This document shows positions 1-6,828 of a stretch of 15,958 nt of DNA, piece after piece; position 1 is the stretch's first letter; every line of letters starts with the position of its first letter. The translations under genes were made by a program, and so were the position numbers. The notes below the pieces were generated by a model. It was not told the origin of the DNA, searched no databases, and saw nothing but the letters and a program-made list of their open reading frames with translations. The DNA comes from Thermoplasmata archaeon (GTDB lineage Archaea; Thermoplasmatota; Thermoplasmata; Thermoplasmatales; Thermoplasmataceae), in the NCBI GenBank assembly GCA_021811505.1, contig JAJZOM010000028.1:1-15958 (forward strand), written 5' to 3'.

Positions 1-1
1 A

Positions 2-1237
2 TCTGGGAAGAAATATGACTGGAGGCGCTGGTTTCTCGGATCGGGAACAGACGAGGATCGCACAATGGATCTCTCGATTACAGACGGTATTTTCTGGACT
101 GTATATAGCAACATGACATCACCATATCTGGTTGCTTTTGCCCTTCTTATAATTGGACCCACCGCACCGGTTGGATACATTATTGGCATTCCATATCTGA
201 TAGTACCGCTGGCACAATATGCAGCAATTGTTTATTCGAGAAGATCGTCAGATCTGAGGAATCTTACCATTAAAATCACTTTATTTGACAGGATAATATG
301 GATCGCAGTATCTCTTCTCATCTTTCTTAGGGGATACCTTCTTATTTCCGTTCTGCTGATATCATTCCTTACCTTCAGAATATTCTTTTCATCCTTTTCC
401 GGTACAACATGGACATCATGGGTACCGGCCGCAATAGGCTCAAAGAAAAGGAATCTCTATTTTTCAAAGAGGAATCTATTCCTCCGGTTCTTTTCACTTG
501 TAGGTTATGGAATATCATCTGCTGTCTTCTTTTTGTTCGGGGATACTCGGGAGGCATACCTGACATTATTTATAGGATCCCTGATCTTTTCAACCATTTC
601 ACTGATGGTAATGAGGAGAATCCCGCCGTTTAAGGCGGAAAAGGAGGAAGGTACAGTATCGGATACCACAAAGAGACTTTTCTCTTACCTGATCTTTACG
701 CTCTTAACTGGTATAGGTCTGAGTGCATTTTCTCCATACCTCCAGCTTTACATACTCTCGACAAACTTCCTCGGTCTTACACCGGAAATATATACACTCG
801 TGATAACCGTTATCGCGCTATCTGCCATATCATCCCAGATATACTGGGGAAGACTGATTGAAAGAATCGGCAATCTCAGAGCGATTCTGATTTCAGGCGT
901 TGCGATTTCAATTGTTCCTTTGCTCACATCGTTTACGCATTCCTTTTTAATTCTTATGTTAGCAGTAATTTTGCTCGGGCTAATGCAGTCAGGGTTCACG
1001 CTTGCTGCATTTAATGAACTTATCTTTAGATCCGAAAAGCGCCGGATAAGCGGCGTATCAGTATATAGTCTGGTGCAGGCGCTCTCAGTTGGTGCCGGCC
1101 CGGTAATCGCGAATTTTCTCTTCGACATCAACACAAGTAGCCTGGAGTCCGTTTTCATATTATCTTCGGCACTCATATTGATAGGTTCAGTTTATTATTA
1201 TTCGATTCAGAGGAAAGAAAAAAGCAAAGCAACTTAA
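2..1237 (+). CDS. MFS transporter, probably 5'-truncated by the window edge
   Basis: Polytopic membrane protein of about 390 residues from the first Met (position 65), with roughly 11-12 hydrophobic segments and short charged loops. The loop GRLIERIGNLR resembles the conserved MFS motif A (G-x3-D/E-R-x-G-x-R). This is a secondary transporter in the cytoplasmic membrane; its substrate cannot be read from the sequence. The frame is open to the left edge with no stop. The 21 codons before the first Met encode a plausible N-terminus (YDWRRWFLGSG then acidic residues), so the true start may lie outside the window. The alternative is the ATG at 65, which has GAGG at 53-56 as a possible ribosome binding site. 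The gene ends 30 bp before the Cys-rich gene on the same strand. It shows no evident link to the sugar genes downstream. Confidence 0.8.
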   Translation, partial: SGKKYDWRRWFLGSGTDEDRTMDLSITDGIFWTVYSNMTSPYLVAFALLIIGPTAPVGYIIGIPYLIVPLAQYAAIVYSRRSSDLRNLTIKITLFDRIIWIAVSLLIFLRGYLLISVLLISFLTFRIFFSSFSGTTWTSWVPAAIGSKKRNLYFSKRNLFLRFFSLVGYGISSAVFFLFGDTREAYLTLFIGSLIFSTISLMVMRRIPPFKAEKEEGTVSDTTKRLFSYLIFTLLTGIGLSAFSPYLQLYILSTNFLGLTPEIYTLVITVIALSAISSQIYWGRLIERIGNLRAILISGVAISIVPLLTSFTHSFLILMLAVILLGLMQSGFTLAAFNELIFRSEKRRISGVSVYSLVQALSVGAGPVIANFLFDINTSSLESVFILSSALILIGSVYYYSIQRKEKSKAT

Positions 1238-1241
1238 ATAA
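1230..1241 (+). promoter_or_regulatory. Putative promoter of the Cys-rich gene, overlapping the MFS stop codon
   Basis: TTAAATAA at 1234-1241 overlaps the MFS stop codon (1235-1237) and is preceded by purine-rich AAAGCAAC. Its centre is about 30 nt upstream of the TTG at 1268, so a transcript would start about at, or a few nt before, the start codon. This suggests separate, nearly leaderless expression, although read-through from the MFS gene is equally possible. Confidence 0.4.
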
Positions 1242-1267
1242 GTTATTGGGCTATTATCAGGATCAAA

Positions 1268-1897
1268 TTGGTTGATTTGTATTTCATTGATTATATGGAA
1301 TCTATTGGGAAACGTGAATGCCCGATATGTGATTCTGTTACAAAGGCTACGGAGAGATTCTTTTCAGGTTTAATCTATGAGTCCAACTCCGGTACGATTA
1401 AGAAATATGCTGATTCCGGAGGGTTCTGCCCGCCACATGCCTCAAAATTCATTTCCTTTGTCCAGTCAAATCCCGAACTTGGCGGTGGACTTTCTGCTTT
1501 ACCTCTTGTGTTTGGGCAGATGGAAATTGCAGAAGAAATCCTTTCAGGGCACAGCGACAGAAAAAAACTGGAATCTCACTTTCACTGCCCGGCATGCAGT
1601 ACCGCAAAGTTAAGGGAATCTGATTCTATCGGGGATTTATCAGATATGGTAAATTCAGGCAGGATCAATCCGGTCGATCTTGCAAGTTCGATATGTTATC
1701 CGCATTTCTATAGGATAATTTCTTTTGTGACAGGCAATTTTAGAGAGCTTCTGATATCTCGGTTTTGTGGCATCATTAAAAAATTAAGGACCGATTTGCT
1801 GCACTACAGGGAATCATATGCCTATAACAGCGGGGAAAACCTTTACGCCGGGGAACTTTGGAAGAAATCTATAATAAAATTCGCAGGAAAATTTTGA
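1268..1897 (+). CDS. Small Cys-rich protein, duplicated CX2C-X32-CX2H motif (DUF6062-like)
   Basis: Soluble 209-residue protein with no signal peptide or clear membrane helix. It has two probable metal sites: C18-x2-C21 with C54-x2-H57, and C107-x2-C110 with C143-x2-H146. In both copies the gap between the CxxC and CxxH pairs is exactly 32 residues, and each CxxH is followed by ISFV three residues later (CPPHASKFISFV and CYPHFYRIISFV), so the protein looks like a tandem duplication with an 89-residue period. The layout (CPxC, then GFCxxH, repeated) resembles DUF6062-type proteins of unknown function; this match is from memory of the family pattern. Zn binding is inference. The start chosen is TTG at 1268, with AGGA 5 nt upstream; ATG at 1295 is the alternative and would remove nine residues but no cysteine. 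Function unknown. Confidence 0.75.
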   Translation: MVDLYFIDYMESIGKRECPICDSVTKATERFFSGLIYESNSGTIKKYADSGGFCPPHASKFISFVQSNPELGGGLSALPLVFGQMEIAEEILSGHSDRKKLESHFHCPACSTAKLRESDSIGDLSDMVNSGRINPVDLASSICYPHFYRIISFVTGNFRELLISRFCGIIKKLRTDLLHYRESYAYNSGENLYAGELWKKSIIKFAGKF

Positions 1898-1931
1898 AAA
1901 TGATCATTTATGAATGAAACAAACCAAGTAG

Positions 1932-2010
1932 CTAGAAATATTTGATTATTTAACCTTGTTCGTCCTTTACCGGGTTTAACCTGTAAATAAGCCCCCAAAG
2001 AATATTTATG
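1932..2010 (+). promoter_or_regulatory. Upstream promoter-like elements before the ABC operon
   Basis: The 199-bp gap 1898-2096 holds no gene. Two elements here resemble archaeal BRE/TATA pairs: CTAGAAATATTT at 1932-1943, and AAAGAATATTTATG at about 1997-2010. An 8-mer, TTTAACCT, occurs twice, at 1949-1956 and 1975-1982. Whether these are used as promoters, operator sites or neither cannot be told from one sequence. Confidence 0.3.
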
Positions 2011-2050
2011 AGGCTAAAAGTCTGTTATTCCGCCTGTTTTATGCGTAAAT

Positions 2051-2067
2051 CTAGAAACATTTATTTG
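2051..2067 (+). promoter_or_regulatory. Probable main promoter of the sugar ABC transporter operon
   Basis: CTAGAAACATTTATTTG carries a purine-rich BRE-like GAAAC followed by the TATA-like ATTTATTT (2059-2066). Standard archaeal spacing of about 26 nt would place the transcript start near 2089, giving a leader of about 8 nt before the ATG at 2097. No Shine-Dalgarno sequence precedes that ATG, which fits near-leaderless translation. Confidence 0.5.
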
Positions 2068-2096
2068 CCTTTGATTGTTAAAGAAATTGTTGTTTT

Positions 2097-3014
2097 ATGG
2101 ATGCTGATGCAGCGGCCATGGATTCTAAACCCAAAAAGGTCAGGAAATACGAGATTTCCAAGCTCATATATCTATCTCCTGTGCTGATTGTTCTCGCTGT
2201 CCTGAACTTTTACCCGATTGCTTACACGATTTATATTTCACTGACAAACTTTAGTGGTACTCATTTTTACCATTACGCTTTCGTGGGTGCAACTAATTTT
2301 TACCTGGTTTTAACTTCACCCAATCTTCTTACTGTGATTTTTAATAATATTATATTTGCAGGCGGGAGCATATTATTAATGGCTTTTGCGGGTTTTGGGG
2401 TTGCAATTCTTATGTCTCAGCGCGGGATAAGAGGAAAAACATTCTTCAGAACTTTGATACTGGTACCATGGGCATTTCCTGCATTCATTACCATCCTCAT
2501 CTGGAAAAATCTGCTGACAAAGTCATACGGTGCTGTAAATGAGGTTTTCCTGAAGCTATTTCATGTTAATCCGTACTGGCTTGGTTCACCGTCTCTTGCA
2601 ATGTTGTCTATAATACTGGTCAATCTCTGGCTTTCACTTGCTTATTACACATTCGTTTATACTGCTGCTATTCAGAGCATACCAGCGGAGCTATACGATG
2701 CCGCTGAAATGGATGGCTATGGCACGTTTGGCAGGATAAGGAAGGTTGTAATACCGCTCCTGAGCAGGCAGATTGCCTTTATTACAATATTTGGCTTTAT
2801 TTTTGCCTGGAGTAATTTCTACATTCCGTTTCTGCTCACATCCGGCGGTCCAGGTATTTCGACGCAGATTCTTATCACGTATTCGTACACAGAGGCATTT
2901 TCGTATAATTCATATGCAATCGCCGCTGTTTATTCAATAATATCAGTTCTGATCTTGCTTGTTATGGTTGTGATAGTAAATCACTATTCAAAAATGATGA
3001 GTGTGTTGTATTGA
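2097..3014 (+). CDS. Carbohydrate ABC transporter permease, MalF/UgpA type
   Basis: Inner-membrane subunit (305 residues) that forms half of the translocation pore of a carbohydrate importer of the CUT1 type. A basic cytoplasmic N-tail (KPKKVRKYE) precedes the first helix, and about six hydrophobic helices follow. The cytoplasmic coupling loop lies at about residues 197-218 (AELYDAAEMDGYGTFGRIRK). It carries the family's EAA motif (E-A-A-x-x-D-G, here D206-G207) that docks onto the ATPase. The length is normal for short MalF/UgpA homologues, without the large periplasmic insert of enteric MalF. ATG 2097 is taken as the start; ATG 2118, seven codons in, is possible. It is the first gene of the operon; the next permease follows after 8 nt. 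Substrate is inferred as maltodextrin or a related glucan from the neighbouring GH13 and GH31 genes. Confidence 0.93.
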   Translation: MDADAAAMDSKPKKVRKYEISKLIYLSPVLIVLAVLNFYPIAYTIYISLTNFSGTHFYHYAFVGATNFYLVLTSPNLLTVIFNNIIFAGGSILLMAFAGFGVAILMSQRGIRGKTFFRTLILVPWAFPAFITILIWKNLLTKSYGAVNEVFLKLFHVNPYWLGSPSLAMLSIILVNLWLSLAYYTFVYTAAIQSIPAELYDAAEMDGYGTFGRIRKVVIPLLSRQIAFITIFGFIFAWSNFYIPFLLTSGGPGISTQILITYSYTEAFSYNSYAIAAVYSIISVLILLVMVVIVNHYSKMMSVLY

Positions 3015-3019
3015 GGTGA
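3013..3019 (+). promoter_or_regulatory. Ribosome binding site overlapping the stop of the first permease
   Basis: GAGGTGA overlaps the TGA stop codon (3012-3014) and lies just before the ATG at 3023. It is a near-complete Shine-Dalgarno match, so the downstream permease is probably translationally coupled to the first, unlike the operon's first gene, which has none. Confidence 0.7.
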
Positions 3020-3022
3020 AAT

Positions 3023-3943
3023 ATGCAGAGTACAGAAGATAAACTGGTCAAATCGGGTTTCGCAAGAAAATATGAAAATGCATACAAAATGAACAATCAT
3101 TTCAAAAGAATCGGTTTATTAAAGAAAGTTATAACATACATAATACTTTCAATAATTGCTATTTATTCAGTTTTTCCAGTATATTATGTTTTTATAACTT
3201 CTCTGAGCCCACTTGCGACATTGACAGAAGCGTCGCTTTCTTCTTTGCTGCCAATACACGGCGGCCTGACGCTTTCTAATTACTACAATCTGTTGTTCAA
3301 GGAACCTTTCCTCACATGGTTAAAAAACACGCTCATATTTTCATTCTCTGCAACAGCGATTGGTGTTGGTCTTTCGATTACAACTGGAATAGCTTTTTCC
3401 AGGTTCAATGTTCCAGCAAAGAAAGCCCTCCTTTACATGCTGCTTGTTCTCTCCATGTTTCCATTTACTGTTCTGGTCATCCCATTCTACTTCATGTTTG
3501 CACAGTTCCATCTTCTTGATACATACATAGGTCTGATAATTCCATATTCTGCGGGAGCAGTGATCTTTGCCTCCTGGCTGATTAAGAATTACGTAGATAA
3601 CATACCAAAAGACTATGAGCAGGCGGCTATGCTTGATGGGTATACGAGAACCGGGGCGCTGTTCCGGGTTCTTGCTCCAATTGCAAAACCGGCGATAATG
3701 CTTACAATAGTTCTTGCGTTCATGGGTCCATACACCGACTTTGCGCTTGCAAATCTCTTTATCACGTCCAAGGGCCTCTATACAATGGCCATTGGTATGT
3801 ATCTTGTATCAGAAAATACCATTTCCATTCAGTTTGGGGTATATTCAGCTTTTGCAGTCCTGATGGGGATACCAATTTTCATACTGTTCTTCTTCTTCCA
3901 GAAATACATAGTGAGTGGGTTTAGCCTGGTGACTTACAGATGA
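3023..3943 (+). CDS. Carbohydrate ABC transporter permease, MalG/UgpE type
   Basis: Second pore subunit (306 residues) of the same CUT1-type importer. A basic cytoplasmic tail of about 40 residues precedes helix 1, and about six transmembrane helices follow. The EAA coupling loop is at about residues 199-220 (EQAAMLDGYTRTGALFRV, with E199, A201, A202, D205, G206), as in MalG. The C-terminus is short (SGFSLVTYR); many MalG/UgpE homologues end similarly. The start at ATG 3023 is fixed by the strong ribosome binding site at 3013-3019. The stop codon TGA (3941-3943) overlaps an ATG (3940-3942) that opens a 27-codon frame leading directly to the ATPase gene. Confidence 0.94.
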   Translation: MQSTEDKLVKSGFARKYENAYKMNNHFKRIGLLKKVITYIILSIIAIYSVFPVYYVFITSLSPLATLTEASLSSLLPIHGGLTLSNYYNLLFKEPFLTWLKNTLIFSFSATAIGVGLSITTGIAFSRFNVPAKKALLYMLLVLSMFPFTVLVIPFYFMFAQFHLLDTYIGLIIPYSAGAVIFASWLIKNYVDNIPKDYEQAAMLDGYTRTGALFRVLAPIAKPAIMLTIVLAFMGPYTDFALANLFITSKGLYTMAIGMYLVSENTISIQFGVYSAFAVLMGIPIFILFFFFQKYIVSGFSLVTYR

Positions 3944-4023
3944 TCGATGATGCCTGGCATGGAATTACAACTTATGATAATTGCAGAAGTGCTGCATTAT
4001 ACCTTGAAAGGAGAAATGAATAA
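3940..4023 (+). CDS. Candidate 27-residue small protein between permease and ATPase
   Basis: The frame begins with an ATG overlapping the permease stop (ATGA, 3940-3943). Its TAA (4021-4023) directly abuts the ATPase ATG at 4024, so it fills the 80-bp gap exactly. GGTGA at 3928-3932, seven bases before the ATG, is a fair Shine-Dalgarno match. The peptide has a hydrophilic, mixed composition (acidic MIDDAW start, single Cys at residue 15, basic LERRNE end) and no membrane helix. The ATPase's own ribosome binding site (AAAGGAGA, 4007-4014) lies in its last codons. It may be a real small subunit or regulator, a leader frame that couples ATPase translation to the permeases, or chance. I recognise no homologue. 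Confidence 0.35.
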   Translation: MIDDAWHGITTYDNCRSAALYLERRNE

Positions 4024-5145
4024 ATGAGCGAACTTAAAATTGAACACGTAGTGAAAGACTTTGGAAAGGGAAAGGGAGTATTCGACATCAGTTTCACAGT
4101 TGAAAACGGGGAATTTTTCGTGATGCTTGGCCCGAGTGGCTGTGGTAAAACAACCACGTTAAGAATCATAGCAGGGCTCGAAACGCTGGATTCAGGCAGA
4201 ATATTTCTGGACGATGTTGAAATAACAGATTTTCCTCCAAAGGACCGGGACATGGCTATGGTCTTCCAGAACTACGCTCTTTACCCGTTCCTGAATGTCG
4301 CTGAAAACCTGGCCTTTCCTTTGAAAAAAAAGAAGATGCCCAAAAACGAGATAGAGGCTAAGGTATCTGAAATCGCTTCTACGCTGGGAATTTCTGAGCT
4401 TCTGGATATGAAACCCGGGCAGATTTCAGGAGGGCAGAGGCAGAGGGTAGCTCTTGGACGAGCACTTGTCAGGGAACCATCAGTTTTCCTGATGGACGAA
4501 CCACTTTCAAATCTTGATGCTAAGCTCAGAACCACAATGAGGGGGGAGCTGAAGAGGATCCAGAAGAGTTTTGGAATTACAACTATCTTCGTCACACATG
4601 ATCAGGTAGAGGCCATGACGCTTGCGGACAAGGTAGCACTCATAAATAGCGGGGTACTTGTTCAGCTCGACTCACCAGATCAGGCCTACAACTACCCAAA
4701 GAACAGCTTTGTGGGAGGCTTCCTTGGTGATCCGCAGATGAATATGATACCTGTCGAAGTCATAAATCAGGATGGAAGGGTATCGGTCAAATTTGGTGAC
4801 CAGACGCTGACCGGTCTTGATGTCAGCGGATTGCAATTGCCTGAAGGCACTAAAAGCATAGATGCACTTCTTGGAATCAGGCCCGAGGACGTTGAGGTCG
4901 GAAACAGCAAGGGGATAAGGGTGAAGGTGCTCATAGTTCAGGATCTCGGCAGGAGGCAGATCGAGCACTTCAGGCTTGTTGATTCCGGATTGGATATTAT
5001 AAGGATTGTCGATGGAGATTCAAACCTAGGCGAAGGTCAGATTACAACTGTTTCACCAGCAGGGAATCACTTTTACCTCTTCGACAAAGCGAGTTCGCTC
5101 AGGATATGGCCTTTGCCAGAGAAAAAACTAGAGACAACGGTATAA
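4024..5145 (+). CDS. Sugar ABC transporter ATPase, MalK/UgpC/MsmX type
   Basis: Cytoplasmic ATP-hydrolysing subunit (373 residues) that drives the two permeases. All nucleotide-binding motifs are intact: Walker A GPSGCGKTT at 36-44, Q-loop Q82 in VFQNYALYP, signature SGGQRQRV at 135-142, Walker B VFLMDE at 154-159, D-loop SNLD at 162-165, and H-loop H192 in VTHDQ. Residues from about 235 to the end form the regulatory OB/TOBE-type domain typical of the MalK/UgpC group, including the sequence LGIRPEDVEV. The length matches the family. The start is ATG 4024, nine bases after AAAGGAGA; the nearer ATG at 4016 opens only a three-codon frame. It is the last gene of the operon. The gene for the substrate-binding protein converges on it from the other strand. 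Confidence 0.95.
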   Translation: MSELKIEHVVKDFGKGKGVFDISFTVENGEFFVMLGPSGCGKTTTLRIIAGLETLDSGRIFLDDVEITDFPPKDRDMAMVFQNYALYPFLNVAENLAFPLKKKKMPKNEIEAKVSEIASTLGISELLDMKPGQISGGQRQRVALGRALVREPSVFLMDEPLSNLDAKLRTTMRGELKRIQKSFGITTIFVTHDQVEAMTLADKVALINSGVLVQLDSPDQAYNYPKNSFVGGFLGDPQMNMIPVEVINQDGRVSVKFGDQTLTGLDVSGLQLPEGTKSIDALLGIRPEDVEVGNSKGIRVKVLIVQDLGRRQIEHFRLVDSGLDIIRIVDGDSNLGEGQITTVSPAGNHFYLFDKASSLRIWPLPEKKLETTV

Positions 5146-5189
5146 GATATCTGGAACATTTTTGCTGATATATTGATTACAACAACGTA

Positions 5190-5223
5190 AATTATTTATA
5201 AAAAATTGAAAAATAAATGGATT
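5190..5223 (-). terminator. Probable T-rich terminator of the binding-protein gene
   Basis: The 81-bp gap between the convergent ATPase and binding-protein genes contains, read on the minus strand, runs of five and six T (5199-5214) within an AT-rich stretch just after the stop codon. Archaeal RNA polymerase terminates at such T-tracts. On the plus strand only a T5 run at 5159-5163 follows the ATPase gene, a weaker signal. Confidence 0.5.
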
Positions 5224-5250
5224 TCTCTATGGGAAATAAAACCCATGAGA
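5224..5250. repeat. Inverted repeat spanning the stop codon of the binding-protein gene
   Basis: TCTC-t-ATGGG (5224-5233) and CCCAT-GAGA (5242-5250) pair into a 9-bp stem with one bulged base and an 8-nt A-rich loop (5234-5241). The stem includes the TAG stop codon of the minus-strand gene (5227-5229) and precedes the T-rich tract. It may help terminate transcription or protect the 3' end of the mRNA. Confidence 0.5.
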
Positions 5251-6735
5251 ATATCTTATTGGTGTTATACCGGCATAGTATAGGTTTTCGTTGATAGAAC
5301 TGATATAACTTACAGGTTGATAGTGGGAATTCTGTCCAAGTACGCCCATAACCATTTCGAATGGAACACCCTGGACGCTTGGCAGATAACCATTCTCTTT
5401 TAGATCAGCTACCATTGCACTTTCAAGCTGATTCGCGGCATCTGCTACTGTAACTGTTGAAGAGTTCTGTTCAAGGTTGGAAACAGCTGCCACGAAATTG
5501 CTGTAATAATACTCTAGGAGAGGTATATTTCCGTCAGACTGCGTATGCTTCTCTTGGGCGATCCAGCCGCCAATCAATGAATCGTTGAATGTGTGGTTCG
5601 TGATATATGATCCGGCTGATTTCAACGATGGAAAGTCGCCTGCAAGCTTAAACAGGTTTACCTGGGACTGGTTATCAACCATTGTCTCAATAAACTTAAG
5701 TGAAGCCCAGGTCTGTGCCGGAGTTATTCCGCTTGCCTGTGGCGTTGATATAACATATCCCACTGAACCCCATATTGGTGCTGGCCAGTTTCCAGTGGCG
5801 TTATCGTATGGGAGCGGAACGACACCTAGATTACTTCCAAGAGCCTTTTCCAGTGTGGACTGTGCCCACGGACCATCTATAAAGAATGCAGAATGTCCTG
5901 CCTCGAAGAGGTCGCATTCAATTGTGCCAGTCAAACCAGTTGTGTCAACTCCATATTTAACAGTCCAGTTCCACACATAAGAGAATGCTGCAATGGCCTG
6001 CGGAGAATTAACCTCGGGATAGAGAGTTGAGTTGAATATTGACGCTCCAAATGCTGGCAGCCAGGCTGCAAACCTGTATCCGGCATCAGCACCAAGATCG
6101 TAGGGCAGCCCAATATATGGAGAACCCTTGTCTGAAATGTTTTTTGCATCCATGATCATCTGGTAAGTGTTCGTTGGTGGATTCGGAACCAGTGCCTTGT
6201 TATAGTAAAGGCCCACTCCGTTTGTGTTTACAGGGAGCCCGAAAAGTGATCCATTATAAGTCCAGTCGGCTATTGTTCCCGCGGTAAATGAATTAATATA
6301 TGTCTGGTTGAGGTAAGGGCTTAAATTCTGTGCAACGCCCGCGACCAATGCTTCTGCTCCATTCTCACAGGTATCTCTGTAAACATCCGGGGCCGTTCCA
6401 GCATGGGCCGCTGTCAGGTATGTGGTAGATGCTATCCCAACAGACGGGCTATCCTCAACGGTAATGTTCGGGTAGGCTGTCTCAAAAGCAGTCACAGACT
6501 GGTTAAAGGCAGTCGACTCTCCGCCCGCACTTCCAGAACCCCATACTGTAATGGTGACCTGACTGGAGGTTGTCGTCGTGCTGGGCTTCTTAGTAACCTC
6601 AAACAATTCGACTCCGGCTGCTGCGATAATTATAACTGCTATAATGACCACTGCAACTTTTGCCATAGCTCCACCGCCAGTTTTCTTTGACGGCGCAGTA
6701 AATTTCTTTGGCTGATTAGGCACATTAGAATCCAT
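5227..6735 (-). CDS. Extracellular sugar-binding protein of the ABC importer (MalE-type, family 1)
   Basis: Captures the oligosaccharide outside the cell and delivers it to the permeases. From the Met at 6735 it has 502 residues: a basic N-tail (1-25), one hydrophobic helix (about 26-45, rich in V, I and A), a Thr/Ser stalk (TTTTSS at 53-58), then the two-lobed binding fold starting at VTITVWGSG. Typical family 1 features include TAPDVYRD, a GLPVNTNGVGLYYNKAL segment and FFIDGPW. Many N-x-S/T sequons fit an exposed glycoprotein. There is no lipobox Cys; the helix probably anchors it. Start choice: ATG 6759 would put the TATA-like TTAAATAT (6758-6765) at the start codon itself, whereas ATG 6735 lies 26-27 nt below it, ideal for a leaderless mRNA. 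ATG 6666, preceded by GGTGGAG, would leave only the signal-like helix. It is the only sugar-binding protein in the window. Confidence 0.9.
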   Translation of the reverse strand: MDSNVPNQPKKFTAPSKKTGGGAMAKVAVVIIAVIIIAAAGVELFEVTKKPSTTTTSSQVTITVWGSGSAGGESTAFNQSVTAFETAYPNITVEDSPSVGIASTTYLTAAHAGTAPDVYRDTCENGAEALVAGVAQNLSPYLNQTYINSFTAGTIADWTYNGSLFGLPVNTNGVGLYYNKALVPNPPTNTYQMIMDAKNISDKGSPYIGLPYDLGADAGYRFAAWLPAFGASIFNSTLYPEVNSPQAIAAFSYVWNWTVKYGVDTTGLTGTIECDLFEAGHSAFFIDGPWAQSTLEKALGSNLGVVPLPYDNATGNWPAPIWGSVGYVISTPQASGITPAQTWASLKFIETMVDNQSQVNLFKLAGDFPSLKSAGSYITNHTFNDSLIGGWIAQEKHTQSDGNIPLLEYYYSNFVAAVSNLEQNSSTVTVADAANQLESAMVADLKENGYLPSVQGVPFEMVMGVLGQNSHYQPVSYISSINENLYYAGITPIRYSHGFYFP

Positions 6736-6756
6736 AAGGACAGATAACACAAAAGT

Positions 6757-6767
6757 CATATTTAACT
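6757..6767 (-). promoter_or_regulatory. Promoter of the sugar-binding protein gene
   Basis: On the minus strand the sequence reads AGTTAAATATG, preceded by purine-rich AAAGAAG. The TATA-like centre (about 6761) is 26-27 nt upstream of the ATG at 6735, which fits a leaderless transcript. Confidence 0.55.
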
Positions 6768-6796
6768 CTTCTTTAGGTGTTCTGAGACTGTATCGC

Positions 6797-6808
6797 CAAA
6801 TTAAATTA
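6797..6808 (+). promoter_or_regulatory. Promoter of the GH13 gene
   Basis: CCAAATTAAATT has a BRE-like CCAAA followed by the TATA-like TTAAATTA (6801-6808). Its centre is about 25 nt upstream of the ATG at 6829, and no Shine-Dalgarno sequence precedes that ATG, so a leaderless mRNA is likely. It is divergent from the promoter of the binding-protein gene; the two TATA elements lie about 43 bp apart, close enough for one regulator to act on both. Confidence 0.55.
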
Positions 6809-6828
6809 CACGCTGTATTTATCCTCTC

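Noticed and set aside
1898..1909. 12-bp palindrome AAATGATCATTT just after the Cys-rich gene
   Set aside because: AT-rich and without loop or T-tract; too short to call an operator or terminator from a single copy.
4016..4027. ATG at 4016 as a start close to the ATPase ribosome binding site
   Set aside because: It opens a three-codon frame ending in TGA and is only one or two bases from the GGAGA; the ATG at 4024 begins the conserved ATPase.
5585..5980. Open frame of 131 codons on the plus strand inside the binding-protein gene
   Set aside because: Antisense to a well-supported gene with intact family motifs; no independent start signals or recognisable domains.
6736..6759. ATG at 6759 as the start of the sugar-binding protein
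   Set aside because: It coincides with the TATA-like element that sits at ideal distance from ATG 6735, and the extra eight residues add no recognisable feature.
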